A DNA stretch of 64,000 bases, taken from the NCBI GenBank assembly GCA_001724265.1, contig MEDY01000080.1, forward strand, positions 1 through 64,000, given 5' to 3'. Each line of letters begins with the position of its first letter. Position 1 is the stretch's first letter. Source of the stretch: Rhizaria sp. SCN 62-66 (taxonomy: Eukaryota > Rhizaria, unplaced). Shown in pieces: positions 47,224 through 57,166 of this stretch. Both the position numbers and the translations under genes were made by a program. The notes under the pieces are model-generated. The model saw only the letters and a program-made list of their open reading frames with translations, ran no database searches and was not told the DNA's origin.

Positions 47224-49298
47224 ACGCTGTCTCTCTCCCTCTCTCATTCTCTTGTGACGTCTGTTCCGTAGACACTTTGTTTGTGGCCGCGAAGCAGTCG
47301 TGTATCTGTTCGATGACCCCACAAACCGCCATCAGCTGGTAATGCTGACCGCGTGTGTGATTTTATTTTGCCAGAATGTCTTCTCTTGAGGTCCTCTGTA
47401 TGTGTCTTTTTTTTGCAATTCTCTTCACTGTGCTTTGATGGATTTATTTGTGTCGTTGTTTGTTCTTGTCTGGCTTAAATGTTTTGTTTTGCTCTGTTTT
47501 GTTGTTTATCACAACCTTCAAGTGCGTTCATATTGACGCCACATCGACTCGCTGCCTCACTCCGTGTGCGTGCACGCATGTACGGCGGTGGTGTCGTCAC
47601 TGAACACATTTTGGTGGTTCTGTTACCTCTCTTTGTTATCCTCCAACGCATGTTTATTTCTTCGGTGTGATCGAATAGTTCGAGTAGATATTCTTTCACA
47701 TGACTACTTCTTTTGCTGTCATAATCACTATCCTTTGTCGAATCTCTTCCTTTTTTTTTTCAACCAGTTCTACTAACTTAGGTTTGTTTTAAACACATCA
47801 CCATATTACTAACCCCCCGTCCTCTCAAGAGTCAGCACACGGTCATCGTCACCTTCAGTTAAAATATCCGTCATCGCACTTTATCACGCACAGCGTCATT
47901 TTTTGCCACTTCTTTTTCCTACGCCCCACGCACGCTCCACTTCGATGCGCTCTGTTTGCATCGCCGATGGCGTCGTAACTGTGTCAACCCCCGCGCGCAC
48001 GTGTCGCAGAATGCTTAGCTCATGCATCACATTCTGTAGTTTGCAGTCTAACCGTTGCCGTTTAGCTCAGTGCAACGATGCCTCCTGCTGCGCACGCCTC
48101 TTCTGTGGACAGCGCGTCATTATCTCTGCAAGTCAGGCAGCTCAACCGAAACTCGAGCTGGTAGCTGTGAAACGCAGAGCATATTGCGCTCAGTGCTTTC
48201 AAAAACTGTGCTTTTCCGTGTTTCATCATGTGACCTATGTGTCACGTGACTCGCTATATCTGGTCGTTATTTTTCACGTTAGTAATATTCTGCCATTGCT
48301 TAAATCAATAGCCCGCGTGCTCCACGTGCGGCTGCCGCACCCCGCTATCTTCTGTCTGAAGCTGCTCACAGTCACTGCTTTGGTGCCCCTGTTGCGAGCG
48401 AGCTTAGCCGGGTGTGAGATACTTAAGTTTGTTTTCTGTTGCACCCTTAATCGTTTTACTTCACCTACTTTTTATTTGTTTTTGAGAACAAAGAGAACAC
48501 GAATCTCATTGTTTTGCATGACACCAATCCACTCGTTACAATACACTGCGTTTTTTTACCATCATTCCTGCACTCGTGCTATATTGTACGTCTTCATGAT
48601 ATAACGTTTGAGTGTATTAGAGTGGAGCGCGACAAACGGTGCGTCCTGAGGTTAGTGGTGTTGCTCACTTAAATTACGTGATAAAAGTGTAACAACGATA
48701 TGATAAAAACAAAAACAAAAAAGAACTATAGTCGACATTGGGTGTCTCCCTGCGCAGTGCAATCATCACTGCAGTCCGCTCATCGAGCCAGTCCGCCCGC
48801 CAGCAGCACCTCATATCACGGGGATGCTGGTGGCTGGCGACCGGCGGACTGCTGTCTCGCGTCAGAGTCAAAGACAGAGTCCGATTCGTCGAACATAGGC
48901 ACGCGCAAGCGGGTGTGTGCGCGAGTGAACCCATAAATAGCCAGAACAGGGGCTCTGTGCCCGCTGCGGAGCCGGTCTCCCCGGTGTCTGCCTGGCTGCT
49001 GCGCTCTGCAGCGCAAACTCACACCACACGCAGTGGAAAGGAAGCTGTGCAACCAGAGAGTGCAAACATGCATGCATCAATCACTGCATCACTGCAGTGT
49101 CACAGTGCGGTTGCGTGCGCGTCTTGGCATAGCAGAGACGCTAAGACTGAATGATCACGACATGTGATACGCGAGTTGCAAGCGCGGGCAGTAAAGCGAA
49201 GTGAAGTGACGCGAAGGGGAGATAGAGCGGTTCGTTGGTATACATTTGACGCTTCAAGCAGCACAGTTTGTTCGCGGCAGGCAGTGTAGATTAGGCGT
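47224..49298. other. J-K convergent 3' region with one orphan open frame
   Basis: About 2 kb, moderately AT-rich. Apart from the open frame at 47945-48604 I see no gene. Near 49070-49110 there are overlapping short CACTGCA/TGCAGTG dyads. Confidence 0.5.
47945..48604 (+). CDS. Orphan open frame, 219 codons, doubtful
   Basis: ATG at 47945 to TAA at 48602-48604. The predicted protein is Cys-rich with hydrophobic stretches, and matches nothing I know. Its codons lack the strong GC3 bias of every other gene here. The frame is longer than expected by chance at this composition but not decisively. It could be a young or transferred gene, or noise. Confidence 0.2.
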   Translation: MRSVCIADGVVTVSTPARTCRRMLSSCITFCSLQSNRCRLAQCNDASCCARLFCGQRVIISASQAAQPKLELVAVKRRAYCAQCFQKLCFSVFHHVTYVSRDSLYLVVIFHVSNILPLLKSIARVLHVRLPHPAIFCLKLLTVTALVPLLRASLAGCEILKFVFCCTLNRFTSPTFYLFLRTKRTRISLFCMTPIHSLQYTAFFYHHSCTRAILYVFMI

Positions 49299-49923
49299 TT
49301 AGAGGAGCACGACGGTGGTGCGCTCGGCAATGTTGGGGGAGGAGCCGTTGACAAAGGGCGTGGCCTCGCGGGGGTAGAACTTGAACGTCTCCTCGGAGTC
49401 CATGACGAGCGGGACGATGCCGAAAAGGGTGAAGAAACCCAGGAGGTACATGCTGGTCGACGCGAGGCACTGGCGGGGAGGGGGAAGGCGCTCGTCGTGG
49501 CGGTCGAAGAAGGGCTCGGGGTGGGCGCCATCCCACATCCACTCGTGGTACAACTCAGGCAGCTAAACACGTGCAGGGCGATGCAAGGGAGCGAAAAAGA
49601 AGCAAAGTGTGGGTGCAACAGTGTCCGAAGACAAAAGTGAGGTATTGTGGTCTCTGGAGCGCGGCAGAGTGGGGATACTCGAGTGCAGTTGCGTTGCGTT
49701 GATAGAATATGGTGCAATAAAGCAATAGAAGCAGTAACTAACGTACGGGCTTGTTGTAGCTGTCGACGGAGGCGCGGGGAGGGCGGTGAATGCCATCCTC
49801 CGGGACGGGAGGGTGGCTGAACTTATACTCGGAAGACATGCGCATCTTGGGGACCGCGAGGACAGGAGCCGCACGGGGCGCAAGAGAGGCAACACGACCC
49901 AGCATCTTGGCAGAACGCAACAT
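49299..49923 (-). CDS. NDUFB8: Gene K: mitochondrial complex I subunit NDUFB8-like
   Basis: Exons 49747-49923 (59 codons) and 49299-49562, with a 184-nt phase-0 intron (donor GTACGT, acceptor TTTAG). 146 residues; stop TAA. The N-terminus (MLRSAKMLGRVASLAPRAAP) is basic and Ser/Ala/Leu-rich, a typical mitochondrial presequence. The middle reads YHEWMWDGAHPEPFFDR, which resembles the plant NDUFB8 block of the type DELMWDNGT-PEPCIDR. One TM follows (MYLLGFFTLFGIVPLVMD), then FYPREATPFVNG. NDUFB8 is a single-TM accessory subunit of the complex I membrane arm. The match is by short motif and layout only, so another small inner-membrane protein is possible. Start codons of K and L are about 370 bp apart and divergent. 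Confidence 0.6.
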
Positions 49924-50293
49924 CGTGAACAACGGAAGTTGAGGTCGACAGGGAACCAACGAAAGTTAGGCCTTCCTACCCACCTGCTCTCTGGGCGGCC
50001 GACCGACGGCCGCCCAGCCGACTGCAATCCCAGTCCAGCCCAGTCAACCAAAGTCAGGCCGCCTACTCACAGTCACCAAGTGGCCTGTTCTTGCTTTATT
50101 AATATCGCGATCTACTCTCCGTCATTTGTCAAAAGGACATGCTTTTCGGAATTGAATTCAATAATCTAATGTATTCATTTAATTATGTATTCTCAATGTG
50201 TCTCTGTGATCTCTAAGCTCTCACCCTTCGCTGCCCACTTGCCCGTTGCTTGGTAACCGCTCTTGTGATCCTCCTTGTCGCCACTCCCCACAG
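49924..50293. promoter_or_regulatory. K-L divergent promoter region with a perfect 11-bp dyad
   Basis: Lies between the divergent start codons of K and L. CTGGGCGGCCG (49991-50001) and its exact inverse (50007-50017) flank a 5-nt loop. The ATG of L directly follows CCCACAG, which looks like a splice acceptor of a 5'UTR intron. Confidence 0.45.
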
Positions 50294-50945
50294 ATGGCCT
50301 CAACCAACATGGCCACCGGACCGACACAGACTTACGAGGATCTTGAGGACACCAAGGTCGATGCCATGCGCGAGATGTTCAGCCTTTTCGAGTACGTCTG
50401 TCCCCCCTTCAATCGTTATCGTATGTACGTTCAGCTCCTCTTGCTTATCATACACTCTGAACTCACCCTATTCACCCCGCATTTCACATTACTTACGCGT
50501 CTCTTGTTTGTTTAGCTTTGAGGGCACGGGTCACATCGCGACCGAGGACCTGGGCACCGTGCTCCGCGGCCTCGGCAAGAACCTCACCGAGGAAGAGGTC
50601 GGCGACCTGACCAACGCCTACGACAAGGACGGCAGCGGCAAGCTCGACTTCGGGACGCTGTACGCGATCCTTGTCTCGCACCCGCACCTGCGCGGCGTGC
50701 CCGTGGAGCGCGACGTGCTGGCACAGCTGGCCGTCTTCGACACCTACCGCACGGGCCAGATCTCCGTCCCAGACCTGGTGCACGTGCTGCTCAACCTGGG
50801 CGAGCCCCTCACCCGCGAGGACGTCGAGAACCTCATGCTGGAGATCGCCGTCGACGGCGACAATATGGTCGACATCGCCGAGTTCGTGCGCTACATGTAC
50901 GACACCTCGGACCTGGACCCCAACCCGCCCCCCAAGGAGTACTGA
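50294..50945 (+). CDS. Gene L: EF-hand protein, calmodulin/DRC8(EFCAB2)-like
   Basis: Exons 50294-50391 and 50516-50945, with a 124-nt phase-2 intron (donor GTACGT, acceptor TTTAG). 175 residues; stop TGA. It has four EF-hand units. The first loop (DFEGTGHIATED) keeps most ligands. The second (DKDGSGKLDFGT) has Thr at position 12 instead of Glu. The third (DTYRTGQISVPD) and fourth (DGDNMVDIAEFV) are degenerate, so calcium binding is likely weak or limited to the first pair. The third-hand region with upstream PVERDVLAQLAVFD and downstream LGEPLTREDVENLM resembles EFCAB2/DRC8, a nexin-dynein regulatory complex subunit of cilia. Calmodulin, centrin or dynein light-chain relatives are alternatives. 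If DRC8, the organism has motile flagella. Confidence 0.8.
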
Positions 50946-51330
50946 ACTGGCACTGAACTGGCGAAACAGAGAGCCAGAAAACACTTAACACAGTCACACA
51001 ACTTGCGCAGTGACTGTGATGTGTTCTGCTGCTGCTGTAGGAAGGCCAGAGATGTTGTTGTTGTGAACATACATGCGTGTGAATGATGCGCAACGACGAC
51101 ACGAACACTTTACAAAGCTTTATTGAATCTAACTAGAACACTAAATAGCATCGCATGCTTGGAAGCATGCTTCAGTAGCAGCGACTTCGCTGCAATATAT
51201 CGGCGCATATTCGCCGCAAAATACACAGAATCACCTAATTCAGAAACAGTACTTCTTGTTTCAACTATGTAAACAACAATATTATCAAGAAAATCCCACA
51301 ATCACATCAGGAATAGTCTTTGACTTTGTC
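50946..51330. other. L-M convergent 3' region with three consecutive hairpins
   Basis: Between the 3' ends of L (+) and M (-). Three perfect stems lie in 64 bp: GCATGCTT/AAGCATGC (51153-51170, 2-nt loop), GCAGCGA/TCGCTGC (51178-51193, 2-nt loop) and CGGCG/CGCCG (51201-51216, 6-nt loop). TTTATT near 51118 could be a minus-strand poly(A) signal for M. Confidence 0.6.
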
Positions 51331-54219
51331 TCACCCGAGCAGCTGCGACTGCTCGACACCGGCCCCAGAGCCCGCGCCCGCAGCTGTGCCGCCATGCTCG
51401 CCGCCCTGCTCGCCGCCCTGCCCGGCGGCCTGCGGCTCGACGGGGAAGGGGAACTGCGCCAGCGGCTGCGGCGGCCACAGCCCGTGCGTGCCTGCGCCCC
51501 AGGCCCCCGCGCTTGCCCAGGGCGCCGGCCCGTGGAGCCTCTGCCCCAGCCCCGCCCGCGCCGCGCGCTCCGCCGCCGCCGCCCCCGCCACGGCCAGGCC
51601 CAGCGCGGCGGCGCGCGCGGCGGCGGCGGGGGCAGCGCCCGCGGCGACGGTGACGGCTGCCTGGTCCGCCGCGGCCGCCGCGGCGGCCTCCTCCAGGGCG
51701 CGCAGCAGGGGGGCCGCGGGGTCCGTCCAGTCAGACGGGGCGCCGCCCGGTGAGGCTGCCGCGACTGTCGGAGCAGTCGGAGTCACGGGTGCGGCGGGTA
51801 CATGCGGCGCCGCGCCATCCTCCTCCTCTTCCTCTTGACCGGCGTTACCAGTGTTGCGCTGTTGTTGCGCTGCGCCAGATGCAGTCGCATGGTTCCCACT
51901 CGTCGTCGGCGCCGGCAACGGCAACGGCACGAGCGACTGCGCCTGCCTCGCCTTCTCAGCCTCTGCCTCTGCCGCCGCCGCCGCAGCCGCCGCGGCTTCA
52001 GCCTCCTCCCTACGCTTGGTGGCGGCGACGCGCGGCAGGAGGCGCGTGCGGACGCGCTCTGGCAGTTCGTCCCAGTTGCCCACGCGCAGCGCCGACAGCA
52101 ACGGCGCGCGCGGCGGGTCAGCGGCCAGCGCGTCGAGGTCGGGTCCCCAGACCGCGCTGTCGAGCATATCGAGCGTACGCAGCCCCGGTGTGTGAGGCCA
52201 CAGCGGCGCCCAGAGCCCGCGCAGCCCGTGCACGCCGCGCGCGCACAGCGAGTGCAGCGCGGGCAGCAGCACGGTGGCAGCCGCAACGGCCGCAGCAGCC
52301 GCAGCAGACTCGGAGGACGCAGAGGAAAGCGCGGAGTACGGCGCGGCGTTGCCGTGCGCGTCGAGCACGGCGAGCGGCGGCATGCCGGGCCGCGCCACGT
52401 CCGCGCTCGCGATGGGCGGCGCCGCAGGACGCGCATACGTCGGCTGCGCCCCCAGCGTAACCGCGCCGGGCGCCGGGGACGACGCGTCGGGCGGTGCCGC
52501 GGTGTAGGGCGCGACGGTGAGCGAGCCCAGCCGCGGGCACCGCGCCACCGAGAACGTCTCGAGGCCCGGCGCGGCCACGTGCAGTGCTGTAAGCGCGTCG
52601 CTGCCCTCGACGGCCAGCTCCGCCAGCCGCGGCGCCGCCACGCGCAGCCCCGAGCCCGGGAAGCGCGCCCAGCGCAGCGAGCACAGCTTTGCCGCGGGCG
52701 GCCAGTGCAGTGCGGCGCCGGCGGTGGCCGGGGGCCGTTGCGCGCTGGGGGGCACGTAGCCGCCCGCGGCAATCACGGCGGCGACCGCGGCGGCGGCGGC
52801 AGCAGCGGCCGCGGCGGCGGCGGGGGAAAGCCCGCCTGGCAGGCGCGCGTCCGAGAGGTCGACGCTCTCGAGCGCGCAGTGGGCCGTGAGCGCCGAGAGG
52901 AGCTCTGGCGTCAGCAGCAGACCGCGCAGGTCGAGCTCGGCCAGAGCGGGCAGTGCGCGCAGGGCGCGGATAACGCCCGCGGGCGACACGCGCGAGTGCG
53001 CGAGCGAGAGGCGGCGCAGCTGCGGGCGCGCGCCGAGCGCCTCGGCCGCGGCGTCGTCGGCCGAGGAACCCGAGAGGTCGAGCGCCGTTACCCCGCGCGC
53101 GGCGGCAAGCAGCACGCGCAGCTCGGGTCCGCGCACCGCGGCGTGGCCCGCAAGCGAGATGGCCGTGAGGCAGCTCGCGTCAAGCGCGGCGGCAACGGCC
53201 GAGAGGGACGCCAGCGCGGAGCAGCGCGAGAGGTCGAGGCGCTGCAGCGGCGGCAGTGCGCGGAGGGCCGCCAGCGCGGCGCCGGGCGGCAGGCGCGAGA
53301 GCTGCACGGCCGAGGGCGCGCGGCGGCGGCGCGCAAACGCGGCGCAGGCCGGGGACAGCGCGGTGAAGGCGGTCAGCGCGGCCTGCACGCCGACGAACTG
53401 CGCGATGAGCCAGAGCAGCTCGTCGGGCAGCGCGCCCAGGCGGTCGCGGCGCGCGCGCAGGCGATAACGGAAGGCCGGGAAGCCGCGCACGCGCACGGAC
53501 ACCACAGGGCCCGTGGTGGCGGCGGCGGCGGGGACAACAGCGCCCGTCTTTGCGGGGTCGCCGGGCTTGTTCGCGCTGTGTTTGCTCTTCTTGCTGCTGC
53601 TCCCCGTGGTCCCGGCAGCGGCCGCGGACTGCGGCGGCTTCGCTGTGTGGGCTGCTATGGCGGGCTGCTGCGCCTGTCTCTGCGCGTTTGGGTGTAATGG
53701 TAATGCATGCTGCGCGGCTGCAGACTGCGCTTGCCCACTGCGCTGCGCCGGCTTTGCTGCCGATGACAAGACTGGCGCGTTTGCGGTTGCAGCGGTGCGC
53801 GCCGGCTGTGATGCGGGCTGCGAGGTGGGCAGCGAGGCGGTCAGCGCGGCGCGAAATGACAGCGCGCCCACCGTGGGGGCCACCGGCTGACGGCCCGGTG
53901 CCGCCGCCGCGGTCGCCACTGCCGGGACAGAGTCTGACGCTGATGCGGCCGCCGGAGCTGCGGGCTGTTTGGAAGAGTCTGTTGGCGTGGTGGCTGCGCA
54001 AGGGGCCAAGGCCGCGGCAGCCTTGGGTAGAGCGGTTTGTGGCAATGCAGCCGGAATGGAGCTGATTCTACTCTTGCCGCTGGTACTGCTGGTACTGTTG
54101 CTGTCACGAGTGCGGGCCAAGGGCGCCGCCGCAGGCGAGGCGGGGACAGGCTTAACGGGGGCTGGCTTTGCAGCCGAGCCAACCAGAGATGCCCATGAGG
54201 TAGGCTTGTTAATCGACAT
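51331..54219 (-). CDS. Gene M: F-box/leucine-rich-repeat protein
   Basis: A single exon from ATG at 54219 (MSINKPTSWASLVGSAAKP) to TGA: 962 residues. The first 240 residues are low-complexity Ala/Pro/Ser/Gln. At about residue 260, LGALPDELLWLIAQFVGVQA is an F-box-like motif. LRRs follow from about 300 to 460 (LQRLDLSRCSALASL, LTAISLAGHAAV, VTALDLSGSSADD, LRRLSLAHSRVS, LAELDLRGLLLT, LESVDLSDARLPG). More irregular LRRs lie towards the C-terminus (LAELAVEGSDALTAL, LETFSVARCPRLGSL, LRTLDMLDSAVWG). The end is an Ala/Glu helix and a low-complexity tail. F-box/LRR proteins are substrate receptors of SCF ubiquitin ligases; the substrate here is unknown. The frame extends upstream without a good Met, and a sequence like a splice acceptor (CTCCGGCAG) lies just before the chosen ATG. 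Confidence 0.82.
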   Translation of the reverse strand: MSINKPTSWASLVGSAAKPAPVKPVPASPAAAPLARTRDSNSTSSTSGKSRISSIPAALPQTALPKAAAALAPCAATTPTDSSKQPAAPAAASASDSVPAVATAAAAPGRQPVAPTVGALSFRAALTASLPTSQPASQPARTAATANAPVLSSAAKPAQRSGQAQSAAAQHALPLHPNAQRQAQQPAIAAHTAKPPQSAAAAGTTGSSSKKSKHSANKPGDPAKTGAVVPAAAATTGPVVSVRVRGFPAFRYRLRARRDRLGALPDELLWLIAQFVGVQAALTAFTALSPACAAFARRRRAPSAVQLSRLPPGAALAALRALPPLQRLDLSRCSALASLSAVAAALDASCLTAISLAGHAAVRGPELRVLLAAARGVTALDLSGSSADDAAAEALGARPQLRRLSLAHSRVSPAGVIRALRALPALAELDLRGLLLTPELLSALTAHCALESVDLSDARLPGGLSPAAAAAAAAAAAAVAAVIAAGGYVPPSAQRPPATAGAALHWPPAAKLCSLRWARFPGSGLRVAAPRLAELAVEGSDALTALHVAAPGLETFSVARCPRLGSLTVAPYTAAPPDASSPAPGAVTLGAQPTYARPAAPPIASADVARPGMPPLAVLDAHGNAAPYSALSSASSESAAAAAAVAAATVLLPALHSLCARGVHGLRGLWAPLWPHTPGLRTLDMLDSAVWGPDLDALAADPPRAPLLSALRVGNWDELPERVRTRLLPRVAATKRREEAEAAAAAAAAAEAEAEKARQAQSLVPLPLPAPTTSGNHATASGAAQQQRNTGNAGQEEEEEDGAAPHVPAAPVTPTAPTVAAASPGGAPSDWTDPAAPLLRALEEAAAAAAADQAAVTVAAGAAPAAAARAAALGLAVAGAAAAERAARAGLGQRLHGPAPWASAGAWGAGTHGLWPPQPLAQFPFPVEPQAAGQGGEQGGEHGGTAAGAGSGAGVEQSQLLG

Positions 54220-54646
54220 CGACTGCCGGAGAGGCAGCGGCAAGGTCGTGGGTCTTCTGTGTGGGATGCGTGGCGGTGCGTCGCTGACCGCAGAGTTCTC
54301 GTCAGAGTGATTGCCGAGCCTACTGGGGAACGATATTAAAACAAGACGTGTGAAAGATATACAGATACATACAAGCATGATCAGCTAAAGTAACAACGAT
54401 ATTGCTGCGATACTGCTACAGACGGAGCATAACGATGGATATGCGCTAATATTGCTCGCGTTCTCGAGCCGCTTGCCATCGTGGTGTGGTGCAAGGGTGG
54501 GTGTGGTGGAGGAAAAGTGACGCCACTCAATCTGTTTTCGAACGTCAACTGCATAATTGCTGACCATCATTGAATACACGCGCCTCATGCAAAAACTTTC
54601 CCTTTTTCTCATTTTCAGCGCTCGCTGCTCCACGGTGATTCGCCGC
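54220..54646. other. M-N divergent intergenic region
   Basis: Short shared upstream region of M (-) and N (+). TTTTTCTCATTTTCAG ending at 54618 looks like the acceptor of a 5'UTR intron of N. I see no other element. Confidence 0.45.
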
Positions 54647-56344
54647 ATGTTCCAAATCGCCAAGTCCGCACAGGCGGGCAACGGAGTCTCTCCCGTCCCT
54701 CGTCTCGGCACTCTCTTCCGTACGTCTCTTTTTCGGAGTACCGCCTCTATCCTTTTGCTGCATTCTGCCCAGTCCTTATTGTTGCTGTTGCTCACCTGTG
54801 ACCTCTCTTCTTCTTGATTCTGCACTATCACAGCGGGCACTGAGCGCGCCGTCGCGACGCCCGCGTTCATGCTGGCCGCGCAGCGCGGCGCGCCGCCGCA
54901 CCTGACGCCCGACATGCTTGAGCACGCGCCCGAGCTGCGCGCGTTTGTGCTGGCCGCGGGCGACGTGCTGCCGCTGGCGCGCGGTGCGCAGTCGTACGCC
55001 AAGCACTTGACCGCGCACCCCGAGGCGGGCAAGTCGCCCCGGCACCCGCTGCACGCGATGATGACGCTGCCGCAGGCGCGCGTGCTCGCGCTAGCGATGC
55101 GCACGCCCAACTCGCTGGGCCTGGACGACGAGAGCAACCCGGTGTCGAACGCGAACCTGGCCGGCGCGACTGCCGTGTCGGATCGCGGCCACGCGCGCGT
55201 GACGCCCGCCGCGCTGGCGGACCTCTCGTTGGACCTCGGCGTCGACGTGCTGTCGCTGGCCGTGGAGGAGGTCGCCGCCACGGCCTCGGCCTCGCGCACC
55301 GAGAAAGCCTTCCGCCGCACCGTCGAGTGGTCGGCCGCCGCGCTCAAGCACCTCGCCGCCGCCGCTGCCGCGCGCTCTGTGGACGGCGAGTCGCTTGCGC
55401 CAGCGGTGCTGGTGCCGGTCGAGGGCGGGCCGCACGTCGAGCGCCGCATGCGCTATGTCGAGACGCTTGTCTCGCAGGGCGTCTTCACCGTGAGCGCCGA
55501 GGACGCGCCCGCGCTCGCCGCCGCCTCGGCCGCCGCCGCCGCCGCCGCCGCCGCGACCGCCGCGGCGCAGGGTGTGGTGGTGCCCCCCGGCGCGCCGCTG
55601 CCGGCCCCCGCTGCCCCCGCGCCGGGCGCCGCGCTGGTGACCGGTGCCGCGCTGGGCGGGCTGGCCACCGCGCAGTCGTCCGCGCAGCGCGCGGCGATGG
55701 CCGCCGCCTCGCTCTCGGCGCTGCCCGCGTCGCTGCTGCGCGCGACGGCCGTGCTGGGCGCGCCGCGCGAGGCCGTGGAGCTCGTCGCCGCCGGGTTGGA
55801 CCTGGTGACGGTCTCGTACCCCACCGCGCTCGCCGACGCGGGGCTCGCGGTCGAGCTGCCCGCCTCGCTCGAGGAGCTGCAGACCGCCGCCGCCGCGCTC
55901 GACTCAGAAGCCAACGCGAGCGCAGATGAGGCGAAGACTGAGGACGCGGGCGTCGCGGTGGTGGGGCTGGACGAGGCCGGGCTGGTGACGGACGTGCCGC
56001 GCGCCTTCTTCAACATGCGGCGGCCCGAGCACGCCGAGGCGGCGGCGCCGCTGCAGCGCGGGTGCGCGTGCTACGCGTGCCGCACGCACTCGCGCGGATA
56101 CATCCACCACCTGCTCAACGCCAACGAGATGCTCGCCGAGGTGCTGCTCATGCTGCATAACGCGCACGCTTACGAGCGCCTCTGGCACCACGCGCGCGCC
56201 GCGCTGGCGCAGGGCCCCGAGGCGTGGGCGCAGTGGTCAGCGCTCGCCACGCGCGTGCTGCCTGCGCACGACATGCAGGAGGTGCTCACGCTCGTCGCCA
56301 AGCGCAAGGTCAAGCCGCGCGACATGCGCGACGCCGACGAGTGA
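54647..56344 (+). CDS. QTRT2: Gene N: queuine tRNA-ribosyltransferase accessory subunit 2
   Basis: With QTRT1 it forms the eukaryotic TGT enzyme that swaps G34 for queuine in GUN-anticodon tRNAs; QTRT2 is the non-catalytic partner, at mitochondria. Exons 54647-54719 and 54834-56344, with a 114-nt phase-1 intron (donor GTACGT, acceptor ATCACAG). 527 residues; stop TGA. The N-terminus matches the family: RLGTLFPGT, then TPAFMLAAQRGAPPHLTPDM. The zinc site and its surroundings are clear near residues 433-460: CACYACRTHSRGYIHHLL followed by NEMLAEVLLMLHNAHAY. The middle carries a poly-Ala insert (about 255-290) and other Ala-rich loops that lengthen it beyond the usual 415 or so residues. The absence of a QTRT1-type catalytic Asp in the expected context supports QTRT2 over QTRT1; I did not align every residue. 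Confidence 0.9.
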
Positions 56345-57166
56345 GTACGTGAGCGCGTGAGTGCGGGGGGCAAACAACGCCAATAAAATGTGACGATGGT
56401 GGCACAGGGCGATCTTGTTATCGTACGGCAATGGCCAGAAGGGCCAGTTTTGTATCCTATTGTGTTTAGCTGTAATAAAACAATCGTAATTGTATCTTTT
56501 GTATTTGAGGTGCCCACTCTGTTATTGACGACAACATATGACACTGATGCGAAAAACAAAGACGTACGAAATAAATATCTCTGAAATAAATATCTCAAAT
56601 ATGTATTCGTCGACGAAATGGTGCTTGTCCTGTGTCGTCGCGTCGTCGTCGCTAGACGTTGCTCGCCGTCCATCGCTGAAGATCAGCGGGGAGTCGGCTA
56701 AGCTAAGTAGCAGTGAACTAGCTATGTAGCGACCAAACGAGAGCGAGACCGAGCAAGCAACGAAACATGGCACGACTATCTCGCTGCAGACACAGTGCAG
56801 AGAGGAGACCAAGTACAGTGTAATATTGCGGATCGAAAAACAAAATAATACGTGAAAAAATACTACTACGTACGTACTACCGTGTGCACAGTAGGTGATT
56901 CTAAGAGCCGTAAATAGCGCAAAAGATGATAATTAAAGGTAATGTGACTAACTAATTAAAAGAAGGAACAATGATGAAAAACTGATTTCATGGATGTCAC
57001 TGGGAGGAATTGTCGAATCGAAAAATGGAGGAAGAGAGAGTCAGCTTGCATACGCATCGTCAAGTCCGTGCGCAGAGCGCAGTGTCTGTGACGTCACAGC
57101 AACTCACGGTGACAAGTGACAGGAACTGACGGCGACGGAGTGGCGGTGACTGTGAGCATGGCATGC
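56345..57166. other. N-O convergent 3' region
   Basis: AT-rich, with a tandem 15-mer (GAAATAAATATCTCT at 56568-56582, repeated to 56596). I see no gene. Confidence 0.5.
56382..56387 (+). promoter_or_regulatory. Poly(A) signal AATAAA of gene N
   Basis: A canonical hexamer 38 nt after the TGA of gene N, in the right strand and place. I did not find such a clear hexamer after every other gene. Confidence 0.55.

Noticed and set aside
51802-53697. Plus-strand open frame of about 631 codons opposite gene M
   Set aside because: Antisense shadow of the LRR region. Arg/Gly-rich, no motif.
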